Source: Mucilaginibacter endophyticus (lineage in GTDB: Bacteria; Bacteroidota; Bacteroidia; Sphingobacteriales; Sphingobacteriaceae). From it: a DNA stretch of 64,000 bases. The notes under the pieces were generated by a model that was given only the letters and a program-made list of their open reading frames with translations, ran no database searches and was not told where the DNA came from. The position numbers were made by a program, and so were the translations under genes. Positions 33,697 to 41,748 of this stretch are shown here, one piece after another (the first letter of the stretch is position 1; each line of letters starts with the position of its first letter). Location: contig NZ_QPCG01000006.1 in the NCBI RefSeq assembly GCF_003351025.1, positions 124,001 to 188,000 of the forward strand. The letters are read 5' to 3'.

Positions 33697-34209
33697 ATGA
33701 AAAAGTTAATTTTAGGAATGCTTGCAGGATGTTTTGTACTTGCGGCTTCGGTTACAAAAGCAAATGCACAGGTAAGCGTAAATGTAAATGTTGGTTTATG
33801 GAACCCACCTGCCGAATATGCAGGCGTTAATTACTACTATTTACCAGATGTAGAAAGTTATTACTACGTACCAACTCACCAATATATTTATTTAGATGGC
33901 GGCAACTGGGTTTGGAGGCGTTCTTTACCTCCTCGTTATTCAACCTATAGCATCGCTACCGGTTATAAAGTAGCTGTAAACCGCCCAAGGCCCTATACTT
34001 ATTTTGCGCACGACCGTGATACTTATGCCCGTTACCGTGGTACCAGAAATGTGATTGTCCGTGATAATTATCATACCAGGGTAGTGAACCGCACACGCGT
34101 AGTAAACCGTACCCGCGTGGTAAACCATAATCCAAGGCCACATACTACTGTAGTAAAACGTACCCGCGTGGTTGAACACCGTGGACACGATAATGGTCAC
34201 CACCATTAA
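33697..34209 (+). CDS. Secreted Tyr/Arg/His-rich protein
   Basis: 170 residues. A signal peptide ends at about ANAQ (residues 22-25). The mature part has many Tyr (NYYYLPDVESYYYVP, IYLDGGNW) and a C-terminal part with three TRVVN(R/H) repeats and a His-rich tail (GHDNGHHH). It is probably periplasmic or surface-exposed, and the His tail could bind metals, but no family name is known to me. It ends in a terminator. Confidence 0.7.
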   Translation: MKKLILGMLAGCFVLAASVTKANAQVSVNVNVGLWNPPAEYAGVNYYYLPDVESYYYVPTHQYIYLDGGNWVWRRSLPPRYSTYSIATGYKVAVNRPRPYTYFAHDRDTYARYRGTRNVIVRDNYHTRVVNRTRVVNRTRVVNHNPRPHTTVVKRTRVVEHRGHDNGHHH

Positions 34210-34248
34210 TATTCAACTGGACTTTTCCCCAAAAAAAGTATATAAAAT

Positions 34249-34287
34249 AAAAAACGACCGCTTCTGTTGAGGCAGTCGTTTTTTTAT
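34249..34287 (+). terminator. Terminator of the secreted protein gene
   Basis: AAAACGACCGC and GCAGTCGTTTT form an imperfect hairpin followed by T-run. Confidence 0.75.
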
Positions 34288-34292
34288 TTTAT

Positions 34293-34318
34293 GTCATTGC
34301 GAGGAACGAAGCAATGAC
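34293..34318. repeat. Shortened REP-like element
   Basis: GTCATTGC, ten bases, GCAATGAC. The inner bases GAGGAACGAA match the family at 6891-6966. Confidence 0.65.
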
Positions 34319-34334
34319 GTGATGGAGGTGTTAT

Positions 34335-37034
34335 TTACCCTACAAAGCTTCTCGCCTTCGCAAGCGCGTTATCCAACCCACTTACATCACTACCGCCGGC
34401 AGTTGCGAAAAACGGCTGACCGCCACCGCCGCCTTTAACCTCTTTGGCAAGTTCTTTTACAATGTTACCGGCATGCAGTCCTTTTTCCTTTACCAGCTCT
34501 TCGGCAATCATTACGGTGATGCTTGGTTTGCCGTCGAAATCGGCTACCAGCACAAGGAAAAGGTTTGATACAATATCTTTAAGCTGATAAGCCAGGTTCT
34601 TAACCGCGTCGGCATTAGGCAGGGCTACTTTTTGGGCGATGAAATTGATATCGCCAATAGCTTCTGCTTTTTGAGCCAGTTCGGTTTTTAAGCCTGATGA
34701 TTTTTCGAGGATCGATTTTTCGATCTCTTTTTTCAGTTTGGCATTTTCATCCAGCAGTCCTTCAATACTTTTTGAAAGATCCTTTGGATTTTTAAGCAGC
34801 TCTTTTAACTGGGTAATCAGCGCGTTTTGCGTAACGATATATTTTTCGGCAGCTACACCAGTGATTGCCTCAATACGGCGTACACCTGCGGCAACAGCGC
34901 TTTCAGCCACTATTTTAAAGAAACCGATTTGTCCGGTTGCTTTCACGTGTGTACCACCGCAAAGCTCCTTGCTGAAATTATCATCAAAAGTAATTACACG
35001 CACATACTCGCCATATTTTTCGCCAAACAGGGCTGTTACACCGCTGCTGATAGCCTCAGCATATAATACGCTGCGCTCTTCCTTAAGCGGAATATTTTCA
35101 CGTACCTTTTGGTTTACGATGGCCTCAATCTGGGCCAACTCTTCATCGGTCACTTTAGCAAAGTGCGAAAAGTCGAACCTCAGATAATCGGCATTAACCA
35201 ACGAACCTTTTTGATTTACGTGCGCTCCCAATACCTGCTTCATAGCGGCATGCAGTAAGTGCGTGGCCGAGTGGTTGCTGTTGGTTTGGCTTCGCAAAGC
35301 AGGATCAACAATGGCGGTTAACGCATCGTCAATATCCTGCGGCAGTTTATCGGTAAAATGAACTATCAGTCCGTTCTCTTTTTTGGTATCTGTAACCGGA
35401 ATGATCTCGCCGTCAGGAAAAACCAGTTCGCCTTTATCGCCTATCTGGCCACCGCTTTCGGCATAGAAAGGCGTTTTATCCAATACCAGTTGATATTGCT
35501 CCTTGCCTTTAGCAGTTACTTTACGGTACTTTACGATATGGGCAATGCTCTCTGTTTCATCATAACCGGTAAACTCAACCGATTCATCATCTCTTAAAAC
35601 AATCCAGTCGCCGGTATCAATGGCGGTAGCAGCTCGGGAACGGGTCTTTTGTTCCTGAAGGGCAGCATTGAAGCCTTCAACGTCGACAGACCAACCTTTC
35701 TCACGAGCCATCAGTTCAGTTAAATCAATAGGAAAGCCATAAGTGTCAGATAGCTCAAAGGCCGCCTTTCCGGTTATTATTCCTTTCATTGCATCCATTG
35801 TGTCAATATTTGCATCAGACTTAATGGAGCCACTAACTTGACCATCGATGATTACTGTAGTTATTTCATCAAATCTTTTTATTCCATTTTGCAATGTCCT
35901 TAAGAAAGATACTTCCTCTTCCAAAATTACCTTTTGTACAAAGTCCTTTTGCTCAAAAAGATTATCGAATACACCTTTAAACTGTTCAGCTAATAAAGGA
36001 ACTAACACGTTAAAGAAGGGCTCTTGAAAACCTAAAGTTTGATAGCTATAACGCACAGCCCTTCGCAAGATCCTGCGGATCACATAGCCTGCTTTATTGC
36101 TTGCCGGTAATTGCCCGTCGGCAATGGCGAAGCTTATGGCACGGATATGATCGGCCAGTACGCGCATAGCTACCGCGTCATTCCAGTCAGCGTCACCAGG
36201 TTTGGCGGCACTGTTATATTTCTTGCCCGATTTTTCGGCAATGAACTGGATCATCGGCTGAAAAACATCGGTATCATAGTTGGATGTTTTACCTTGCAGC
36301 ACGCGTACCAAACGTTCAAAACCCATCCCGGTATCAACATGTTTATTAGGGAGCGGTTGCAATACACCACCCTTAAGGCGGTTAAACTGCATAAATACGT
36401 CGTTCCAGATCTCGATAACCTGGTCGTGATCTGCATTTACTAATATAGCGCCACTTTCTTCGGCACGCTCACTATCCGGGCGACTGTCAAAGTGGATCTC
36501 CGAACATGGGCCACACGGGCCTGTTTCGCCCATTTCCCAAAAGTTATCTTTTTTATTACCACGCAGGATATGATCTTCGGCCACATACTGTTTCCACAGT
36601 TCGTAGGTTTCGGTATCCGCTTCAAGGCCTTCCTTTTCGTCCCCTTCAAAATAGGTAACATACAGGCGGTCTTTAGGCAGCTTGTACACTTCAGTAAGCA
36701 GTTCCCAGCTCCAGGCAATGGCTTCTTTTTTAAAGTAGTCGCCAAAGCTCCAGTTACCCAGCATTTCAAACATGGTGTGATGATAGGTATCAATACCTAC
36801 CTCTTCCAAATCGTTATGCTTGCCCGATACGCGTAAACAACGCTGTGTATCGGCCACGCGCGGGGCCTTGGGTGCTGCCTCGCCTAAAAATATATCTTTA
36901 AACTGGTTCATCCCCGCGTTGGTAAACATCAGGGTTGGGTCGTTTTTAATTACAATTGGCGCCGAAGGAACGATGGTGTGTCCCTTTGAAACAAAAAAAT
37001 CAAGAAAAGCCTGTCGTATTTCAGTAGCAGTCAT
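34335..37034 (-). CDS. alaS: Alanyl-tRNA synthetase
   Basis: 899 residues from ATG at 37034. A TTG start 24 bases upstream is rejected because it overlaps a promoter element. The class II catalytic region starts TATEIRQAFLDFFVSKGH and includes FTNAGMNQFKDIFLG and GMGFERLVRVLQG. The editing domain has HSATHLLHAAMKQVLG and CGGTHVKATGQIG, and the C-Ala domain ends KGGGGGQPFFATAGG. It charges tRNA(Ala). Length is usual. It is monocistronic. Confidence 0.97.
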   Translation of the reverse strand: MTATEIRQAFLDFFVSKGHTIVPSAPIVIKNDPTLMFTNAGMNQFKDIFLGEAAPKAPRVADTQRCLRVSGKHNDLEEVGIDTYHHTMFEMLGNWSFGDYFKKEAIAWSWELLTEVYKLPKDRLYVTYFEGDEKEGLEADTETYELWKQYVAEDHILRGNKKDNFWEMGETGPCGPCSEIHFDSRPDSERAEESGAILVNADHDQVIEIWNDVFMQFNRLKGGVLQPLPNKHVDTGMGFERLVRVLQGKTSNYDTDVFQPMIQFIAEKSGKKYNSAAKPGDADWNDAVAMRVLADHIRAISFAIADGQLPASNKAGYVIRRILRRAVRYSYQTLGFQEPFFNVLVPLLAEQFKGVFDNLFEQKDFVQKVILEEEVSFLRTLQNGIKRFDEITTVIIDGQVSGSIKSDANIDTMDAMKGIITGKAAFELSDTYGFPIDLTELMAREKGWSVDVEGFNAALQEQKTRSRAATAIDTGDWIVLRDDESVEFTGYDETESIAHIVKYRKVTAKGKEQYQLVLDKTPFYAESGGQIGDKGELVFPDGEIIPVTDTKKENGLIVHFTDKLPQDIDDALTAIVDPALRSQTNSNHSATHLLHAAMKQVLGAHVNQKGSLVNADYLRFDFSHFAKVTDEELAQIEAIVNQKVRENIPLKEERSVLYAEAISSGVTALFGEKYGEYVRVITFDDNFSKELCGGTHVKATGQIGFFKIVAESAVAAGVRRIEAITGVAAEKYIVTQNALITQLKELLKNPKDLSKSIEGLLDENAKLKKEIEKSILEKSSGLKTELAQKAEAIGDINFIAQKVALPNADAVKNLAYQLKDIVSNLFLVLVADFDGKPSITVMIAEELVKEKGLHAGNIVKELAKEVKGGGGGQPFFATAGGSDVSGLDNALAKARSFVG

Positions 37035-37040
37035 AGGGAG

Positions 37041-37048
37041 CAAAGATA
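37041..37048 (-). promoter_or_regulatory. TATCTTTG -7 element of alaS
   Basis: Exact TAnnTTTG on minus, six bases before the alaS ATG, supporting that start. Confidence 0.5.
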
Positions 37049-37160
37049 GGATTTTCAATTATTTCGGATATCGGATTTTCGATTTCGGATTTATTTATTA
37101 ATTATAGCTGATTTAGGCTTTGTTCGTCGATACTATTAGCGCGATTTGTCATATTTAACT

Positions 37161-37168
37161 TAAATTTG
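37161..37168 (+). promoter_or_regulatory. TAAATTTG -7 element of the small protein
   Basis: Exact TAnnTTTG match three bases before ATG at 37172. Confidence 0.45.
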
Positions 37169-37171
37169 CAT

Positions 37172-37372
37172 ATGGAAACTTTAAGAGTAGACATTCAAAA
37201 CGAACAGGAGAAAAGAGTACTCCTGGCATTTCTTGACAGTTTGGATTATAACTACCGTATAGATAATGAAAGCGATGCCATACTTGAACAGCAGGCTAAA
37301 GAACTGGCCAGTCGCAAGGCCGATTTTTTAGCAGGTAAAGCTTCTTCCCTTCCCTGGAGCGAAAGCAAATAA
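37172..37372 (+). CDS. Small antitoxin-like protein, unpaired
   Basis: 66 residues, METLRVDIQNEQEKRVLLAF onward, with a helical pattern of the kind seen in short Bacteroidota antitoxins. The 271 bp downstream holds no toxin-like ORF, so it is either an orphan antitoxin or an unrelated small protein. The -7 element just before ATG 37172 selects this start. Confidence 0.55.
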   Translation: METLRVDIQNEQEKRVLLAFLDSLDYNYRIDNESDAILEQQAKELASRKADFLAGKASSLPWSESK

Positions 37373-37643
37373 CGCAAAGGTCTCCTTTTAAGACTTTTCG
37401 AGCCTTACGCTACCTTACCAGTCCAGCAGGCATCTATCTAACTTATCGAATCTTTACGGGATTTTCAGCTCATTTAAAACTGCTTATCAATACTTTGTAC
37501 TAAATAGTGCATTCTCCTTTTATAATCCAAGATCTTATTTTCAGGAACACAATTAAACTTTTAATCTTTTAATGTGTCTGTGTTATATATTATAATTATT
37601 ACTATTAATTATTAACCTAAATTTGCAACCTATCACAATTATT
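37373..37643. other. Non-coding DNA after the antitoxin-like gene
   Basis: I looked for a RelE/ParE-like toxin or its remnant on either strand and could not support one. The 3' part is very AT-rich and ends in the TAAATTTG promoter element at 37618-37625. Confidence 0.35.
37618..37625 (+). promoter_or_regulatory. TAAATTTG -7 element of the lipoprotein gene
   Basis: Exact TAnnTTTG, 18 bases before ATG at 37644. Confidence 0.45.
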
Positions 37644-38306
37644 ATGAAATTATCTTACAAACCTATCCTCTTATTACTCACTATTATAAGCATCACCGGC
37701 GTATCCTGCAAAAAAGAAAAGCCTGCTATTGTCAATGAGTTCCCAAAGACGCTTGAATATCAGGGAACAACATTTTTATCCACTGAAAGAGTGTTTACCA
37801 ATAAAGGAGAGGTCACCGATCCTGCAATTAAAGCCAAAGCAATTGTATCAACCGGCCTTAACCTGATATTGCATCCAAGTTGGACAAGCGGAGGTACGAT
37901 TGTAGTGAATTCTAAAAATGAGGTTCAGATTGGAGGCGATAAATACTCATTTATTGATGAAGGTCAGGACCATAAGTCGATATTTTCGGCCAATGTATAT
38001 TCAGTGATCCCGCCACTTGACGCTGCGGTAAAATTTGCTCCATTATATAAATATCCTGGTTTGAAAAGCTCTGGCAATAATTTTATTTACCAATGGCCTT
38101 TAATTTTACAGGGAGACTATTCTGCTATCAAAATCAGCCAAATGGATTTTTGCTATTTGCAACGTGATTCAAACACAGGTAAAGTTATAGCGCGTAATAT
38201 AATGTGGGTATCCAATGAATTTAATACAGGAGGACTTAGCATACTCGGCGATCGTGATACTGTTGCAATAAGGGAGTATACACTCAACTACGGTGAAAAA
38301 AAATAA
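37644..38306 (+). CDS. Hypothetical lipoprotein
   Basis: 220 residues from ATG at 37644. It has a signal peptide and lipobox TGVSCKK with lipidated cysteine at about residue 22. The mature part is beta-rich and shows no catalytic motif (LEYQGTTFLSTERVF, YVIPPLD-like segments). It is likely anchored in the periplasm or on the cell surface. I do not recognise the family. Confidence 0.75.
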   Translation: MKLSYKPILLLLTIISITGVSCKKEKPAIVNEFPKTLEYQGTTFLSTERVFTNKGEVTDPAIKAKAIVSTGLNLILHPSWTSGGTIVVNSKNEVQIGGDKYSFIDEGQDHKSIFSANVYSVIPPLDAAVKFAPLYKYPGLKSSGNNFIYQWPLILQGDYSAIKISQMDFCYLQRDSNTGKVIARNIMWVSNEFNTGGLSILGDRDTVAIREYTLNYGEKK

Positions 38307-38410
38307 GCAGAAGTTTTTCCGGGACAACTTTATTGGTTCCCGGAAAAAATAACATCTGAAACTTGCAGACTTTCCGTTTTATAGACTTGCGGACTTTAAT
38401 ACTAAACACT

Positions 38411-38418
38411 TACATTTG
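38411..38418 (+). promoter_or_regulatory. TACATTTG -7 element of the MerR-type gene
   Basis: Exact TAnnTTTG, four bases before ATG at 38423. Confidence 0.45.
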
Positions 38419-38422
38419 TATT

Positions 38423-38758
38423 ATGCCGTATAAAGAACGTGAAATAAGCAAGATGTACTACACCATGGGCGAGGTATCGGCCATGTTTGATGTTAATCAG
38501 TCGCTTATACGTTTTTATGAAAAGGAATTTGATGTACTGCAGCCCAAGAAAAACAAAAAAGGCAACCGGTATTTCACTCCCGAAGACATTGAAAACTTCA
38601 AGATCATCTTCCACCTCATCCGCGATAAGGGCTACACATTAAACGGCGCTAAGGAACACCTCAAAAACAACATGGGCGATACAAAGGATAACCAGCGTGT
38701 TATCGACTCGCTCGAAAACCTCAAAAAGTTCCTGCTCGAAGTACGCGACCAGTTGTAA
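38423..38758 (+). CDS. MerR family transcriptional regulator
   Basis: 112 residues from ATG at 38423. It has a MerR-type winged HTH: YYTMGEVSAMFDVNQSLIRFYEKEF, then NRYFTPEDIENFKIIFHLI. A coiled-coil follows. There are no effector-domain cysteines, so metal sensing is unlikely. Length is short, as in the regulators widely kept in Bacteroidota. The target is unknown; comEC follows 90 bp downstream. Confidence 0.88.
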   Translation: MPYKEREISKMYYTMGEVSAMFDVNQSLIRFYEKEFDVLQPKKNKKGNRYFTPEDIENFKIIFHLIRDKGYTLNGAKEHLKNNMGDTKDNQRVIDSLENLKKFLLEVRDQL

Positions 38759-38848
38759 TCTACGGCATAAAAACTATCTTTATTTTTATAATCCTGTTGG
38801 ATTAACCTATAACCATGCCGTTACCTGCAATAACAAGCCGTACTTAAT

Positions 38849-40951
38849 ATGATCGCTAACCATAAGGGCGAGATCCCGGTTGTTATTTTATTGCTTCCGT
38901 TTTTATTAGGTATAAGCCTCGGTATCAATTTCAATTCGGCCGTGTATTTGATGCCCCTGGCTATTGCTTTTGCCGGTCTGCTAATCTTGTTCCTGCTCCT
39001 CAATTTTTATTATAACCGATTCAAAGTTTATAAAAAACGATGGCTGGGCGGTATTCTCATTCATCTGCTGCTATTACTTGCAGGCTGGATAGCTGCCGTC
39101 AATAACAACGAGCTTAATAGTACCGGGCATTTTTCAAAACAGCCTGCACAAAGATTGCTTGTGCGTATTAATACCGAGCCTCAGCTTAAAAACGGATTAA
39201 TTCGCTTTACGGCAAACGTAATTGCAAACATCAATCAAAAACAACGGGCACCAACAACCGGTACATTGCTGATCGCCATAAAAGATAGCGCTGCAATAAA
39301 GTTAACTTATGGCGATGAGTTGCTGATTCCCGGCAAATACTCCCATATCGATCCGCCCTTTAACCCGGCAGAATTTAACTACAAAAAATACCTCTCGCAC
39401 CAGAATGTTTATTACCAGGAGTTTTTATATCCAGGGCAATATCGTTTGGTACAATCAAACACAGGCAATCCTTTCATATCGCAAGCATTGTCCCTGCGGC
39501 GGCAAATGGTTCAAAAACTTAAACAACAATTACATGATCCAAACGCCATAGCTGTAGCCTCAACCCTGATATTAGGTTACAAAGCCGATTTAAGCGAAGA
39601 TGTACTGCAGGCTTATTCCAAAACCGGAACCATACATGTGCTGTCGGTTTCAGGTGCGCACGTAGCTATGATATGGGCTTTACTGGCGTTCCTGCTTCGC
39701 TTTCTGGACAGGTGGAGGCATGGTCGGCTTATCAGGGCAGTCATCATCATTCCCGTTATCTGGTACTACGCCATGCTTACCGGCTTCTCACCCGCGGTTT
39801 GCCGGGCCGCAGTAATGATCAGTACAGTTATCATTGGGAAAACTTATAACCGCTATATCAACAATTTAAATATCCTGGCTATATCCGCGTTTATGTTGCT
39901 GTTGTATAATCCTTTACTGATAACGGATGTAGGCTTTCAGTTGTCATATCTGGCCGTAGCCGGACTTGTTATTTTACAAACTGTAGTTTACACGTGGTTT
40001 ACTTTCAGCAATCAATGGATTGATAAACTCTGGGCCTTGTGTTCGGTATCCGTAGCCGCGCAGGTTATTACCTTTCCGCTAAGTGCCTTTTACTTTCACC
40101 AGTTCCCGGTTTATTTTCTGATCAGCAATTTATTTATTGTTATCCCTACGGCTGTTATTATGTACAGCGGGATTTTTTACCTGCTACTGCCACAAATTCC
40201 CTATATATCGGCTTGCACGGCCTGGGTTTTAGAAAAAACCATTTTGCTCATGAATTATGTACTGGCTTGGTTTGAGCGTTTACCTTTCGCAAGCATCAGT
40301 AAAATATGGCTCACTACAACCGAATACCTTTTACTCTATGCCATAATCATTTGTGTGTTTTACTTTTTGTATGATAAACGCCCCTGGCTGTTACGAATAG
40401 GCCTTGTATTGATGCTTTTGTTTACCCTTAGTATCGGCATAAAAAGATATCGCTCTTCCAATACAAACAGCATCGCCTTTTTAAACCTTCGTAAAAACAC
40501 AGGCATCGTGTTCAAAAACGGCAACTATGCCATCGTTATAAGCAACCTTGCCGATACCGATAGAAACTACAATTACTCCATAAGGCCGAACCTTGATAGT
40601 TGTAAAGTAAGCGATGTTGCATTGTACGAACCAGGTCAGGATATCCGGTCGGCATTTTTACGAAAGCAGGGTAACTTAATACAGTTCCGGAATCAATCTA
40701 TAGCTATCATCACCAAAGATGATATCGATACTATATCGACCATAAAACAAAAAACTGACTACCTTTACATTACCGGCAGCCCTAAAATTCCGCTTGCTAT
40801 TATTAATAAAAATCACGAATATCATACTATAATTATTGATGCCACAAACACCCCTAAAACCGTACAGCTCATTGTAGATCAGGCCCGTTCCCTGCACGCT
40901 AATTATGTGATTTTAAAACGTAACAAATCGTTTGTGACGGCATCTAATTAA
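38849..40951 (+). CDS. comEC: ComEC/Rec2-family membrane protein
   Basis: 700 residues. It has N-terminal membrane helices, an OB-like DUF4131 region (about 30-200), and the Competence domain with LSVSGAHVAMIWALLAFLLRF, TGFSPAVCRAAVM and FQLSYLAVAGL. The C-terminal metallo-beta-lactamase domain is missing; a short region with no HxHxDH motif stands in its place. ComEC forms the DNA-uptake channel in competent bacteria. This short form is common in Bacteroidota, and its activity in uptake is not proven. Confidence 0.88.
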   Translation: MIANHKGEIPVVILLLPFLLGISLGINFNSAVYLMPLAIAFAGLLILFLLLNFYYNRFKVYKKRWLGGILIHLLLLLAGWIAAVNNNELNSTGHFSKQPAQRLLVRINTEPQLKNGLIRFTANVIANINQKQRAPTTGTLLIAIKDSAAIKLTYGDELLIPGKYSHIDPPFNPAEFNYKKYLSHQNVYYQEFLYPGQYRLVQSNTGNPFISQALSLRRQMVQKLKQQLHDPNAIAVASTLILGYKADLSEDVLQAYSKTGTIHVLSVSGAHVAMIWALLAFLLRFLDRWRHGRLIRAVIIIPVIWYYAMLTGFSPAVCRAAVMISTVIIGKTYNRYINNLNILAISAFMLLLYNPLLITDVGFQLSYLAVAGLVILQTVVYTWFTFSNQWIDKLWALCSVSVAAQVITFPLSAFYFHQFPVYFLISNLFIVIPTAVIMYSGIFYLLLPQIPYISACTAWVLEKTILLMNYVLAWFERLPFASISKIWLTTTEYLLLYAIIICVFYFLYDKRPWLLRIGLVLMLLFTLSIGIKRYRSSNTNSIAFLNLRKNTGIVFKNGNYAIVISNLADTDRNYNYSIRPNLDSCKVSDVALYEPGQDIRSAFLRKQGNLIQFRNQSIAIITKDDIDTISTIKQKTDYLYITGSPKIPLAIINKNHEYHTIIIDATNTPKTVQLIVDQARSLHANYVILKRNKSFVTASN

Positions 40952-41030
40952 AAAACATATTAAACTACATACCTAAAAATTTGTCTTTTAATTAATAAAA
41001 GTCAATTTTGTATTAAATCAAACTCAAAAC

Positions 41031-41675
41031 ATGAACATTAAAATTTTCAACGTTGCCTTAGGCCTTGCCCTTACCGCAACAGCAATCAGTGCTAACGCCC
41101 AAAAAGCTTACAAAGAGGGTGTGATAACTATTTCTACGGCAATGCAGGGACAACAGGTTGAAGCGAAAAGTTATTTCCGTGCCGATTCTGCAGCTATGCA
41201 GTTTACTACCGGTCCGGCTACTATTAAAATATTAACGGATGCCGATGGCAAATCATTAGCTGTTTTGGTTGACGTGCCGGTGGCTTCAATTAAAAAAGCG
41301 GCTATCGCAACTCCTGATGAGGTTGATCAGGCTTTGGCCACCCTGCCAACCCTAACATTTGCTCCGGGTACCGAAACCAAAGTAATTTCGGGCTTTAACT
41401 GCAAAAAGGTAGTAGCTACAGATACTAAAACCAACAAAACCTATGATGTTTGGGTAACTAATGATGTTACTTTACCAACCACTGGTATCGCTAAATACTA
41501 CCGCAATGTTGGCGGTTTCCCGGTTCAGTATACTTCATTTTCACAAGGTCAAAGCACCGAGGTTACTGTTAAAAGCATCACCGAACAAAAAAACCCGGCC
41601 GGTACATTTGGCATCCCTGCTGACTTTGAAAAGATCACTTTGGATGACCTGAAAGCGATGAGCGGCGGCAGGTAA
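41031..41675 (+). CDS. Secreted DUF4412/GLPGLI-like protein
   Basis: 214 residues with signal peptide ending about ANAQ. The mature part has repeated beta hairpins such as YKEGVITISTAMQG, CKKVVATDTKTNKTYDVWVTND, and FPVQYTSFSQGQ, resembling GLPGLI/DUF4412 proteins. It is likely periplasmic, with unknown function. The family assignment is by resemblance. An LTA-synthase-type gene follows 73 bp later. Confidence 0.7.
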   Translation: MNIKIFNVALGLALTATAISANAQKAYKEGVITISTAMQGQQVEAKSYFRADSAAMQFTTGPATIKILTDADGKSLAVLVDVPVASIKKAAIATPDEVDQALATLPTLTFAPGTETKVISGFNCKKVVATDTKTNKTYDVWVTNDVTLPTTGIAKYYRNVGGFPVQYTSFSQGQSTEVTVKSITEQKNPAGTFGIPADFEKITLDDLKAMSGGR

Positions 41676-41732
41676 TCAAAAAATATTTCATTAACAATTC
41701 ATTAAAGGTTCCTTAACATTGTAGCAAAATAT

Positions 41733-41740
41733 TATTTTTG
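41733..41740 (+). promoter_or_regulatory. TATTTTTG -7 element of the LTA-synthase-type gene
   Basis: Exact TAnnTTTG, eight bases before the ATG at 41749. Confidence 0.45.
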
Positions 41741-41748
41741 TTATACCA

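Noticed and set aside
37035..37058. TTG start of alaS at 37058
   Set aside because: It overlaps a TATCTTTG promoter element; the ATG at 37034 matches the family N-terminus.
37373..37643. Toxin gene or remnant next to the antitoxin-like gene
   Set aside because: Both strands were read and no frame showed a RelE/ParE-like pattern.
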